Origin: Micromonospora parastrephiae
GTDB taxonomy: Bacteria > Actinomycetota > Actinomycetes > Mycobacteriales > Micromonosporaceae
DNA: 35,779 bases
NCBI RefSeq assembly: GCF_016802865.1
Contig: NZ_JAEVHM010000042.1
Span: 1 to 35,779 of the forward strand
Direction: 5' to 3'
This document shows positions 15,991 through 24,676 of this stretch, piece by piece. The first letter of the stretch is position 1. Each line of letters opens with the position of its first letter. The position numbers and the translations under genes were made by a program. The notes below the pieces were generated by a model. It searched no databases. It was given only the letters and a program-made list of their open reading frames with translations, and was not told the DNA's origin.

Positions 15991-16253
15991 CGCAGATTGG
16001 CTGCGAATAACAGCGGTTGGGCTGCAGTGCGCGGGGGATACTCGGCTGGTCTCGTGCTGTGACCGGTTCCTCGCATGCGCGTCTTGCCGGATGTGGCTCA
16101 ACAGCGGCACGAGCCGATCGAGGCGGTGAAATGCGTAGCGCTGGCGATCGGGCCAATCAGGCCTGCGGCCGCGAGCAGGGCCCGCAGCGTACCCAAGCTG
16201 ATGCCATCGGCCACACGCCTGCCAATTCGCCCCTAACCGCCACCGAAGGGCCG
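15991..16253. other. Short intergenic region, nothing identified
   Basis: Between the PIN promoter and the stop of the membrane-protein gene I see no gene, RNA or clear repeat. Frames here are Arg/Ala-rich and inconsistent with coding. Confidence 0.4.
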
Positions 16254-16934
16254 CTAAAACCTCCGTATGTCCACTTCGTCTGCCGCCAAGCGCGCCGAGT
16301 AATACCCGTGGGCGGCACCGCCCACAACACCGGCGGCCAGTCCGCACACCGCTCCAACCCAGCCGTTCAGCCCATCTCCGCCCGAGAGCCACGCGACCAG
16401 CGTGAGCACCAGGCCGAGAGGCCACAACAGGAAGACCATCAATAGCAGCAGCGGCGGCATGAGGAATGCGGTCTTGGCGAGCCCTTCGAAAGCGAACCCG
16501 ATGACGATCGCTCCCACCTCGGTCTTGACCAGAGCCCCGAGGGCAGCGACTCCAAAGGCGACGAACAAGCCCGAGACCAGTTCTTGGGAGAGGTTTAGCC
16601 AGCGTTCCTGAAAGCGCTCGGCAACAGGGTGGATGAGGATGAGCGCAAACGGCGCGAAGAGGATCGCCAGGGTCGTTATCCATATGGCCGCCGCACCCAG
16701 GGACCAAAGGATGCGCCCCAGGGCATCGACCAGTCCTCGAAGGACACCTCGCTGGTGTGCGAAGGCGACGACAAGGACTCCCACGACCAAGGGATACGCA
16801 AAGATCAACTTAAAGGGCCAACCGTTGGGCCCGGTAGAACCGCCGACCGTCCAACCGGCTGCGGCCACCCCTCCGACTGCCGCTCCGAGCGCGCCACACC
16901 CAAGCTGCGTCAGACGAGCCCGATCAAAATCCAT
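16254..16934 (-). CDS. Multi-pass integral membrane protein
   Basis: 226 residues, six or seven predicted membrane helices: roughly residues 10-32 (Gly/Ala-rich), 42-59, 75-100, 118-148, 155-185 and 192-210. The first and last helices are rich in Gly and Ala (GALGAAVGGVAAAG and GLAAGVVGGAAHG), a packing feature of small transporters and pore-like proteins. The loops are short, with one basic/acidic loop EEFQERW-like segment (HPVAERFQERWLNL) after the third helix. There is no transporter signature or enzyme motif, and I do not recognise the family. ATG 16934 has GAGG immediately upstream but too close for a standard site. It is codirectional with the PIN gene but more than 300 nt away. Confidence 0.6.
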   Translation of the reverse strand: MDFDRARLTQLGCGALGAAVGGVAAAGWTVGGSTGPNGWPFKLIFAYPLVVGVLVVAFAHQRGVLRGLVDALGRILWSLGAAAIWITTLAILFAPFALILIHPVAERFQERWLNLSQELVSGLFVAFGVAALGALVKTEVGAIVIGFAFEGLAKTAFLMPPLLLLMVFLLWPLGLVLTLVAWLSGGDGLNGWVGAVCGLAAGVVGGAAHGYYSARLAADEVDIRRF

Positions 16935-17056
16935 TGCCTCGGGTGGAAGCGACGGCGGCCTGGAAAAGCCCGTTGTCGTGATCGCCCGCGGCCGGCCGCG
17001 GGCTCAGGTGGCCTGCCATATGCACTCCACGGAGAGTTCGACACTGTCACCCTGGC

Positions 17057-17248
17057 ATGAGCAGGCCCATAAGTCACTGCCCGGAAGGGCAGAACAACTT
17101 GGCCGCTGCCTGCGAGTCAGTGGGTGATCTGGGTCGGGCGATCCCGCTGTGCGAGGCGGCTCTCGCCAACTGCGAGCGGGTGTTGGGCCCAGAGCATCCC
17201 ACGAGCGGGATCGTCCGCCGGAACCTGGAGACCGCTCGCAACGGCTAG
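17057..17248 (+). pseudogene. Remnant of a TPR protein
   Basis: 63 codons reading QNNLAAACESVGDLGRAIPL, then a second helix pair with CERVLGPEHP and RRNLETA. This is one and a half copies of the kinesin-light-chain-like tetratricopeptide repeat (NLAxxYxxxGDxxRAIPLxExxLxxxxRVLGPdHPxT) that forms the tail of many actinomycete NB-ARC/TPR STAND proteins. Nothing upstream encodes the ATPase or further repeats, so this is the scrap of a deleted gene. It lies just past the end of the Wadjet operon, pointing the opposite way. Confidence 0.65.
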
Positions 17249-17290
17249 TACTCCCCGACGCGGGCACGACCAGGCGGCACGGGCTCGAAG

Positions 17291-17317
17291 CCGAGGTCCG
17301 GCCATTACCGTCCTCGG
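17291..17317 (-). terminator. Hairpin at the end of the Wadjet operon
   Basis: CCGAGG (17291-17296) and CCTCGG (17312-17317) are exact reverse complements around a 15-nt loop that contains a further GG/CC pair. The structure straddles the jetD stop codon (17307-17305). There is no U-tract, so this is only a possible weak terminator or mRNA-stabilising hairpin. Confidence 0.25.
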
Positions 17318-18516
17318 TCAAAGCCGTGTACTTCGAGGGTGCGAGTTAGCTGGTGGAGAACGAAGGGCGATGGAAGCCGTTCCTGCTCGAGGCGCAGGTA
17401 GGTGCCGTGTTCCGTAGTGAGTCCCGTCAGGGCTGCGGTTTCGATGTCGGTGAGGTTGGATTCCGGCGGGTCGGCTCTAGTCTCGTCTTCGATGGCGAGG
17501 GCTTGGTGTTCTCCGAGCGTGGCCGGGTCCATGAGGACGGACATCAGGCGTGGCAGCTGGGCACGGGCCCGTGACAATAGGGTCATCCCAGCTCGGTCGA
17601 GGTCTCCCCAGTAGAGATGACGGGCACCTTGCAGCCAGTCGATCTCGTTGAGGACGCTGAGATGGTTGCCGAGCGAGTGGATGACCACGGTCCGTGGTTG
17701 ATCGGGGACGAGGTAGGCGGACTCCTTGTTCTCGACGATCATGACTTTCTCAGGGCGGAGGGGTAGCGCGTTGACCTCCGGCAGTGGGGCGCGGAGGTGC
17801 CGTAAGCCGCCCACCAGCGCGCGGTCGGCGGGGTCGGCCAGGATTACATCGACATGCACGGGCAGGGCCTTGAGGCCGAGCGGATCCAGGTCGTGTTGCT
17901 CCAGTTCCTCGTGCGGTTGATCAGCGCCGTCTGGTGAAGGGGTGATGTTGAGGCAAGCCAGGACGAGCCGGCGGTTGCGGGCCAGCCACTTGGTGTGCAT
18001 ACCCAGGACGGGGACCTGCCGGATGGTCAGTCCGGACCTTGGGTGCTCGGTGAACCATACGGCGGACCTGAGCAGAATCTCGAAGTCGGCGCCGTCCAGG
18101 TCGACGATTTGCTGCAGGTGGGGACGTAGCCGCTCGGTGGCCACGCCGCCGGGCAGGGCGTTGAGACGCTTCCACCGGGTCTTCGCCCGCAACCAGTGGT
18201 CGGCGAGGCCATGATCGAGGGCCACAAGGTCGTCGATCGTGGGGAGGTCCAGGTGGGTGAATACTTCCTGGGTGCCTACGACGGTGTGGCGGGTGACGGT
18301 GCGTAGCCGGGCGACGGGCTGTGCCTCCGACCAGGTCCGCCATGCGCGTAGCCATTGGCCGACTGCGTCGTAATCACGGGCGATCGCATCCGCTGACGGT
18401 GCGGCGAGGGGGAACGAGAAATTTGCGTCGTCGTCGTCGTGCAGCAGCCAGTCGCGCCAGTTCTCGCGGTACCGGACGCGGACTTGGTCGAGTACCAGAT
18501 CCGGGTTTCGCATCAC
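17305..18516 (-). CDS. jetD: Wadjet type I nuclease subunit JetD
   Basis: 403 residues with the two-part JetD layout: an N-terminal DUF3322 arm-like region (roughly residues 1-190, DYDAVGQWLRAWRTW, HWLRAKTRWKRLNALP) and a C-terminal DUF2220 Toprim-like catalytic domain. Toprim acids are visible in IVENKESAYL (the E) and YWGDLDRAGM (the DxD). JetD is the topoisomerase VI-like nuclease that cuts plasmid DNA after the SMC complex has extruded it. It is last in the operon: jetC ends with TGA inside GTGATG, so GTG 18516 overlaps jetC by 4 nt and ATG 18513 is the alternative. Length and domain order are normal for the family; no damage is seen. Confidence 0.92.
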   Translation of the reverse strand: MMRNPDLVLDQVRVRYRENWRDWLLHDDDDANFSFPLAAPSADAIARDYDAVGQWLRAWRTWSEAQPVARLRTVTRHTVVGTQEVFTHLDLPTIDDLVALDHGLADHWLRAKTRWKRLNALPGGVATERLRPHLQQIVDLDGADFEILLRSAVWFTEHPRSGLTIRQVPVLGMHTKWLARNRRLVLACLNITPSPDGADQPHEELEQHDLDPLGLKALPVHVDVILADPADRALVGGLRHLRAPLPEVNALPLRPEKVMIVENKESAYLVPDQPRTVVIHSLGNHLSVLNEIDWLQGARHLYWGDLDRAGMTLLSRARAQLPRLMSVLMDPATLGEHQALAIEDETRADPPESNLTDIETAALTGLTTEHGTYLRLEQERLPSPFVLHQLTRTLEVHGFDRGR

Positions 18517-21500
18517 GTCTGCTCCTGCTCGATGCGCAGTGCCTCCTGCATGGTCATGGGGTAGATGCGTACTCGTGTGGGGTCATCAACGTCGATGTTG
18601 ATGTAGGCGACGGATTCCACGTAGTCCTCGAAGGCGGTCGCTTTCTCGCGGGGCGCGCCGACGATCAGTTGGAAGCCGAGGGCTTGCAGCGCGGATAGGG
18701 CTCGGCCGGTGTAGTCGCTGTCGGCTTTGACGAACCCTTCGTCGAGGATGATTGACGCGTAGGTGGGTGGGCCGTCGTGGCCTTCGCCGAGGCGGAACCG
18801 AAGGGCGGCGCCGAGGATGAACGCGATCAGCTCCTGTCCTTCGCCGCCGCTCATGCCGGAGACGCCGTCGTGGACGACCTTGACTCCGTCGGGGCGGGTT
18901 TCGATGGCTTGGAACTCGACGTGCTCGCGGGCGTCGAAGACTCGCCGCCGCCAGGCTTCTCCGGCTCTTGATGGGTCATCGAGTTTGGCCAGGTGTTTGC
19001 GTAGGCGGGTGAAGGACTTCTCTACCTGGTCGGCTTCGCGTTGTGCGTCCATTCCGATGGTGTTGCTGGTGTAGCGGGTGATGATCTGGCGGAAGTCCTT
19101 CAGGTCGCTGCTTGGTCGCTCGATCGGTTCGATGCTCAACGTGGCGTTCGCGCGGAACCGCACGTGGCGCAGCACGTCGTTGATGGGGTTCAGCCCGCGT
19201 TTGATGGTTCGCGCGTCGTCGTCGATCTGCACGAGCAGGCCGCGTAGCTGCCGGTTCATGTCGTCGTCGACCTTCGCCAGCCACGCGTGCTTCGCGCGAG
19301 GCAGGTCGTCGGTGACAAGTTGCTCGTAGATCGCCAAGACCGACGGTAGGGACTCGATGGTGCCGTCAATCTCGCGCTCGGTGCGTTCATCCAGATTGCG
19401 GTAGGCGGCGATGTGGCCCACCACGGCGGTTTCGAGTTTTTCCCGGTCGTCCTTGTGCCGGTCGATCTGCTTGCGGAGATCGTCGATCGCTGCCTTCAGG
19501 CTCGTGGTGACCCCTGTGGCGTCGGTCGGCGCGGCGAAGGGGGTGGCGGCGAGCGCGGCACGCTCATCGGCGCTCAGTGGTCGCTCGGCATCGACGAGGT
19601 CCTTGGCGTCGTCCACGGCCGAGACCAGGTCGCCCCACTGCTTGTCCAGCCCCTTCTGCTCCTCGTGAAGCCTTTGCACCTCGCGGCTGGCGGTGACCGC
19701 CGCCTCGCGCTGCTTCTGCAATAGCTTCGTCAGGTGCGTGACCTCGGGTGAGTTGGCCTGCGCGAGCTGGGCTTCGAGTTCTTGTATCCGCTGTTGGGCG
19801 CCTGACGAGTCGATCCGGTCCCAGGTCAGCTCGGCGCAGATCGCCTGCAGTTCTTCCAAGCGCGCGCGGGTCGTATTGCGCTGTGTGTCGGCCTCGTCCG
19901 CCGCCACGGCGGCGGCCCGTAGTTCTCGCCGGGTCGATTCGAGCTCGTCGCTCAGTTCCTGCAGCAGCCGGCGGGTGTCCCAACCGAGCCAGGGGTAGCG
20001 CAGGCGGCGGTCGTCCTTGGTGAACCGCTGCCGGGAGCCGGTACGCATACCGGCCGGGGTGATCGATCCGCGCGCCCATCCGGGGTGACGGTTGTCCAGC
20101 TCCGCGTCGGTCTCCACGCAGTGGTAGTTCACGGTCTCGTTCAGTTCAGTCGCAAGCCAGCCATGGAACGGGTGCTCGGCGATGTCGAGCAGCGCGGGAA
20201 CGCTGCCGTCCATCGGGGCGGGGCTTGGTGTCCCGGAAAGGGCAGGGGCGAGGGTGACCGACCCGCGCATGTCGTGGTCGTGCACATACCGGCGTACGCG
20301 CGCGAAATCAACGCTGTCGACGAGGAGGGTGCTCGACAACGGCAGCACGAGGCCGACGACTGCCTTCTCCCACCGACGGTGTTCGGGTTTGAGCTGTAGC
20401 AGCTCGCCGGCGTAGCGAAGCCGGTTGGTGTCGATGCCGAGGTCGGAGGCGATCCGGTTGCGGCGCGTGTCGGCTTCTTCGGGGATGAGGCTGCGTCGTG
20501 CCTTCAGCCCGGTGATCTCCCGCTCTTGGGTTGCGGCGTCCTGGCGGAGCTGCCATAGCCGGCCAGCAGCCTTGCTGGCTTTCTCGACGGCGCGTTGCCC
20601 CGCCTTCTCCTCCTGCGCGGCGAGGTCGTCGAGACTGGCGTGCGTGAGAGTCACATCGCCCGCGGAGGAGGGCAGGGACATCTTGAACACGGACAGGCGG
20701 TTGCCGAACCGAAGCCGCTCTGCCTCCACCCGCTCCAGGGTTTCCCTAACATGTTCGAGCTGCAGTTTGACCAGTTCCGATCGGTCACCGCCGGCCGCGA
20801 CGAGCTGAGCGATCGTGTCCTTCTCGCGCTGGTCGGCGGCTTTGGCAGCCTTGACGGCGCCGGCGTGCTTCTCGTCTATCTCCGCCTTGGCGAGGCGGTT
20901 GTCGTCGATGGTGTTCTCGGCCCATCCGGTGATCTTCTCCGCATGCCAGACGTGAAGCCGTGTGGGGCCATCGCCGTCACCCCTGAGCAGCCTGGCCTTC
21001 GCTACGTAGTCAGCGCCGGCGGCGAGGTACTTCTCGGCGATCACCGGAAGCGGGGACAGTGCGTCGGTGCGGCGCCGTGCTGTTTCGAACTCCTCGTACA
21101 GTCGAGATGCCTCTCGGTAAGCCTGTAGGGCGACGTCCCAGCGGGTCAGTGCGAGCGGCTCGGTGAGGACGAACTCTTTGAACAGGGCGTTGATGGAGAA
21201 GATACCCTTGGATGCTTGGGCTCGTCGCAGTAGCTGCATGGCCAGGCGTTGCGAGTCGTCGGTGGCTCCCATCCCCATGACTGCGCGCATTTTCGCGTGC
21301 ACACGCGCTTGCGAGGAGTCCACGACGTCGCCCCGCCTCTGGTCGATGAGACGTTCCAGGGAGGTTTTCGACAGCGGGGAGGCGCCCTGGCGGATGGCGG
21401 TGATGCCGCGGAGCTGTGCCAGGTCGAAGTGGTCGTTGATGAAGCCGTAGACGGTGGCGCCGTTGATCGCTTCTGGTCCGTCGGCGTCCGAGCCGACCCA

Positions 21501-21959
21501 CGCCAGGCGAAACGATGTGACGCGTCGCCCGTCGCGGGTCTCCCAGGTGATCGCCGCGCCGCAGGGGAATCCTGGCCCGCCGGGCGGTCGCAGATAGTTG
21601 GTCGTCGCGGAGCGCCGGTTGTCGTCCCGCCTCTGGTCGGTGTGACCGCGCGCGTAGGAATAGACGGTCCGTTCCCGCTTCTTGCCGCGGTCGTCGCGAG
21701 CGGCCTGGTTGAACTCCTGCGGATTCGGCAGGATCACCGAGGCCACGGCGTCCAGCAGGGTGGATTTGCCGCGCCCGGACGGGCCGACGATCGCGGTGCC
21801 CGAGCGTGCCACGGTCATGGTCTGCAGCCCGGAATACGCGCCCCAGTTGAGAATTTGCACCTTGCTGATGCGAAACTGCCCCGCGTCTTGCCCGTCGGTG
21901 ACAACCACTGAGGCGACGTCTTCCTCAATCGGTTCCGCCGCTGCGTGGAGCGTCGTCAT
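18513..21959 (-). CDS. jetC: Wadjet type I SMC ATPase JetC
   Basis: 1148 residues, the SMC/MukB-like motor of the complex. Walker A is IVGPSGRGKST (residues 58-67), preceded by the family's LNWGAYSG motif. The long middle is coiled coil with the hinge region around residues 470-650. Near the C-terminus are the ABC signature SGGEGQELIAFIL and Walker B YASIILDEGF, followed by GFQLIVGAP. JetC forms dimers bridged by JetA and JetB and extrudes DNA loops on small circular DNA, handing it to JetD for cutting. ATG 21959 overlaps the jetB stop in ATGA. All ATPase motifs are intact. It is the largest gene in the window and its codon use matches the neighbouring jet genes. Confidence 0.95.
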   Translation of the reverse strand: MTTLHAAAEPIEEDVASVVVTDGQDAGQFRISKVQILNWGAYSGLQTMTVARSGTAIVGPSGRGKSTLLDAVASVILPNPQEFNQAARDDRGKKRERTVYSYARGHTDQRRDDNRRSATTNYLRPPGGPGFPCGAAITWETRDGRRVTSFRLAWVGSDADGPEAINGATVYGFINDHFDLAQLRGITAIRQGASPLSKTSLERLIDQRRGDVVDSSQARVHAKMRAVMGMGATDDSQRLAMQLLRRAQASKGIFSINALFKEFVLTEPLALTRWDVALQAYREASRLYEEFETARRRTDALSPLPVIAEKYLAAGADYVAKARLLRGDGDGPTRLHVWHAEKITGWAENTIDDNRLAKAEIDEKHAGAVKAAKAADQREKDTIAQLVAAGGDRSELVKLQLEHVRETLERVEAERLRFGNRLSVFKMSLPSSAGDVTLTHASLDDLAAQEEKAGQRAVEKASKAAGRLWQLRQDAATQEREITGLKARRSLIPEEADTRRNRIASDLGIDTNRLRYAGELLQLKPEHRRWEKAVVGLVLPLSSTLLVDSVDFARVRRYVHDHDMRGSVTLAPALSGTPSPAPMDGSVPALLDIAEHPFHGWLATELNETVNYHCVETDAELDNRHPGWARGSITPAGMRTGSRQRFTKDDRRLRYPWLGWDTRRLLQELSDELESTRRELRAAAVAADEADTQRNTTRARLEELQAICAELTWDRIDSSGAQQRIQELEAQLAQANSPEVTHLTKLLQKQREAAVTASREVQRLHEEQKGLDKQWGDLVSAVDDAKDLVDAERPLSADERAALAATPFAAPTDATGVTTSLKAAIDDLRKQIDRHKDDREKLETAVVGHIAAYRNLDERTEREIDGTIESLPSVLAIYEQLVTDDLPRAKHAWLAKVDDDMNRQLRGLLVQIDDDARTIKRGLNPINDVLRHVRFRANATLSIEPIERPSSDLKDFRQIITRYTSNTIGMDAQREADQVEKSFTRLRKHLAKLDDPSRAGEAWRRRVFDAREHVEFQAIETRPDGVKVVHDGVSGMSGGEGQELIAFILGAALRFRLGEGHDGPPTYASIILDEGFVKADSDYTGRALSALQALGFQLIVGAPREKATAFEDYVESVAYINIDVDDPTRVRIYPMTMQEALRIEQEQT

Positions 21960-22660
21960 GCGAGGTCCTCGCCTGTCTCGTTGTTCTCGGACTCGTCAGT
22001 CCCACCCGCTGCCCTTGCCGCTTGGAGGAAATACCGTTCCATGCGCATCATCTCGTCCGCGCCGATCAACGGCACGATCGCCGGCGAGACGGTGAACAGG
22101 TAGTCCGCGTCCGGGTCTGACGTCAGCAGCTTCAACTCGGCCACCGCGCGGATGGCGGCATCCACGCGGCGCTCGAACTTGGCCTCGTCACCGTCGCCGT
22201 CTTCGCGGAACGGGCGCAGGAACTCGGCTACCTGAGCCGTGGTGATCACGACCGGGTCGTCGGTTGCGTCGATGTATGCGTGTTCCTTGCGCAGATGTAT
22301 GAGCAGCAGAGACGCGTCACGGTGCAGCGGTTTGTCGCGGCGCAGCATCTTCGGAGCGTCCTCGGCCGGGTCCTGCCGCTTGAACGCCACCTCATAGTCC
22401 TTGTCGACGATGAGGAGCAGGTACATGTCGGCGAGACGCTCACGGAGCTCGTTCTCGTACGCCAGCAGCGCCTCCCACGCCGCCCGGTTGCGCGAGCGGG
22501 TGATGAATCTGTTGGTTAGCAGGGTCGCCAGGGCCCGTCGCGCTGGGGCTGGCAGGCGTGACCCGTCTGGGCTGGCCGGATCGTCGCCGTCGAAGCCGTA
22601 CTTGTCCAGGTCGTCGCTGGATGTTGAGTCGTCATCGAGGACGTCGACGCGATCGCTCAC
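21956..22660 (-). CDS. jetB: Wadjet type I subunit JetB (DUF4194)
   Basis: 234 residues, the MukE-like kite subunit (DUF4194). An acidic, disordered N-terminus (DVLDDDSTSSDDLDKYGFDGDD) is followed by tandem winged-helix-like regions: RRALATLLTNRFITRSRN..AWEALLAYENELRERLADMYL, then LLIHLRKEHAY and FERRVDAAIRAVAELKLL. The conserved pattern ending in YLFTVSPAIVPLIGADE is typical of the family. JetB joins JetA to the JetC heads. Start is GTG 22660, overlapping the jetA stop by 4 nt (GTGA). No catalytic residues are expected in this subunit. Confidence 0.9.
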   Translation of the reverse strand: MSDRVDVLDDDSTSSDDLDKYGFDGDDPASPDGSRLPAPARRALATLLTNRFITRSRNRAAWEALLAYENELRERLADMYLLLIVDKDYEVAFKRQDPAEDAPKMLRRDKPLHRDASLLLIHLRKEHAYIDATDDPVVITTAQVAEFLRPFREDGDGDEAKFERRVDAAIRAVAELKLLTSDPDADYLFTVSPAIVPLIGADEMMRMERYFLQAARAAGGTDESENNETGEDLA

Positions 22661-24114
22661 GGCATCTCCTTCGTGGGCACGGGGGCATCGAAGACGAGGT
22701 GAGGCAGCACGGCCATCAGGGTGGTGGCCCGGTCTCCGGACAGCCGTACCGTCTCGACGAGGTTCGTATCGACCTGCCCGTGCATGACTGCAAGATCCAG
22801 CAGGCTCACCAGGGTGCCCAAGCGCTGGAACTCTTCCGCGGTGGCGTCGAAGACCTCGGCGCCGGTCACCACTGGCCGGCTGACGAGCAACGTGTTGATG
22901 GTTCGTCCCACGGCACGCGGGCTGGTTCCTGCCGCCAATCGAAGGGCAGCCCGGTCCTCCGTGGGAAGAGTCCTACGCTGTTCGGTGACCTCGACGACGA
23001 CCTCCTGCGGGCCGTGGTCGCGCCAAAGCTGGAGTTGTGAGATGTCGATGACGGCGTGTGGACCCACGCCGAGCACGTCCTGCGGTACATACCGCTGCCC
23101 CCGTTCGGCGTGCACCCAAGCGGCGCCGGCGTGCAAGGCGCGATCAGCGAGGTTGAGCAGCCGCTGGTGGCGACCGTGAGCGACACGCGTGAGGAAGCGG
23201 CGCAGCGACGCAGACCAGCGCACGTAGCTGTTCTGCACGTCGAGTTCCGCAGCGAGCAGAGTCGAGAGCATGCCGTCGAGTTCTTCACGCTGCGCGGCAG
23301 TCACATGTTCGCGCGCGAATCCCTGCGCGAGGATCTGGTCGATGTCGGCGCGGAGCTGCTCGGTTTGCCGGGACGACAGCAGCCGGGAAAACCCGAGGTA
23401 TGCCGTGCCCTGACTCGTCTTCGACAACAGATCGTTCTCGCGAAGGTAGTCCTCCACGAGGTCCGCCTTGCGCGGTCCCTGGACCATTGCCCGTCGCGCC
23501 ACCTCTTGGTGACGGTCTTCCACCATGGTGCGCAACTGCCGAAAGTCGGCTGGCAGAGACCGCGTCATGGCGAGAATCTCGAGCAGTTGCTGCTTCATCT
23601 CCTCCACCGTCGCCAGCCGCACCCGACCGGAGGCGATGTCCTCGCGTCTCTTACGCAGCTCGGCGATCTGCTGGTCAATGCGCCGCACTTGGACGCCCCG
23701 GTCCGGGTTGGTCATGTCGGCTAGGAGCCGTACCGCGTTTGAGATGGAGCCAAGGCGGGCCCCGCTGACGGTCGTCTCACCTTCGACGAGCTCGCGGACA
23801 AACCGCAGCGCTCGCAGGGAGTAGGGCGACAGGCGGTACCTCAGACGTCCGTTGAGCGTCTCCGTCTCCAGCCAGCGCTTCTCGATCCAGTCTCGGCAGT
23901 GATCGGCCGGCGTGACAGTGCCCTGCCACTCGGGGATCTTCTCGCGCGCCTCGGATACTCGTTCGTGGAACCACTCAGCGGAAACCGACCCGTCAACCTG
24001 TTCGAGATGCTCGGCGAACAGAGGCAGCACCCAATCTCTGGAGTACGCCTTGAGCAACGTCAGGGTCGGGTTCAAGTCCAGTGCCGCCCTGATCCGTTCG
24101 CCTGTGATCTTCAT
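22657..24114 (-). CDS. jetA: Wadjet type I kleisin JetA (DUF3375)
   Basis: 485 residues starting MKITGERIRAALDLNPTL. This is the DUF3375/MukF-like kleisin that bridges the JetC heads. The N-terminus contains the family signature ALDLNPTLTLLKA and winged-helix content (WIEKRWLETE...LRYRLSPYSLRALRFV). The middle is helical/coiled coil (VRRIDQQIAELRKRREDIASG) and the last third includes the head-binding region. DUF3375 in first position identifies the system as Wadjet type I. An in-frame TTG at 24123 is possible, but ATG 24114 begins the conserved sequence; the Shine-Dalgarno is weak. It is the first gene of jetABCD, so the operon promoter should lie between here and the divergent integrase. Confidence 0.92.
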   Translation of the reverse strand: MKITGERIRAALDLNPTLTLLKAYSRDWVLPLFAEHLEQVDGSVSAEWFHERVSEAREKIPEWQGTVTPADHCRDWIEKRWLETETLNGRLRYRLSPYSLRALRFVRELVEGETTVSGARLGSISNAVRLLADMTNPDRGVQVRRIDQQIAELRKRREDIASGRVRLATVEEMKQQLLEILAMTRSLPADFRQLRTMVEDRHQEVARRAMVQGPRKADLVEDYLRENDLLSKTSQGTAYLGFSRLLSSRQTEQLRADIDQILAQGFAREHVTAAQREELDGMLSTLLAAELDVQNSYVRWSASLRRFLTRVAHGRHQRLLNLADRALHAGAAWVHAERGQRYVPQDVLGVGPHAVIDISQLQLWRDHGPQEVVVEVTEQRRTLPTEDRAALRLAAGTSPRAVGRTINTLLVSRPVVTGAEVFDATAEEFQRLGTLVSLLDLAVMHGQVDTNLVETVRLSGDRATTLMAVLPHLVFDAPVPTKEMP

Positions 24115-24676
24115 AGCCGCCAATCACGTCGCAATGCATGCCCGCGCTGCCGAGTGTGCCGCACCCTACTGACAGAAATAGCATCCGACGCGGTCGATCG
24201 AACGCCAGCAGCGGGCATCCGCGGCCCACCCCGGCCGGGTCGCCACCGCAGACAACAGCGGGCTTAGAGCACTGACGCTGGGAGTGCGGCGTGCTGTTCA
24301 GGCAGGCCATCAGTTGTGCATCGGCCCGATTGGCTCTCATCGAGTATCGGCAACGAGGCGGCCACGCGCTACGGCCGCGACCCGGACTTTGCCAGAACGA
24401 TCCGTCGAAAACCTTCCGGCGTCGAGCCAAGTCGTACAACCGTTCTAAGATTGGTTCGCGGTGATCGATAATCGGCTTACGCCGTCGCGCCGGCTGCCTC
24501 AACTTGGCTCTCTCGACATCGGCCAAATGGCGTGGCCCCCGACCGTCATCGGCGTTAGCCACGTTTCACCTCATTCCATTCTTACTCGACGGATGCCGAA
24601 TATTTCGGGTTGAAGCCCTCAGTCGCTCCCTGCGGTTTCGCGACGATGAGCCCTGACCAGACCAGAGGGGGAGATC
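24115..24676. other. Divergent region between jetA and the integrase
   Basis: It must contain the jet operon promoter (minus) and the integrase promoter (plus), but I cannot assign either. A minus-strand GTG at 24562 has an excellent ribosome-binding site, GAGGTGA (24572-24566), and opens a frame whose first 50 residues are protein-like and basic (HLADVERAKLRQPARRRK, ILERLYDLARRRKVFDG). The frame then becomes Arg/Ser-rich and runs into jetA, so it looks like the head of a truncated gene. The product is not recognised. The A/T-rich patch at 24575-24620 is the least GC-rich part. Confidence 0.4.

Noticed and set aside
19564..21911. Frames antisense or out of frame across jetC, up to 220 codons
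   Set aside because: Typical high-GC shadows; jetC has intact ATPase motifs over its whole length.
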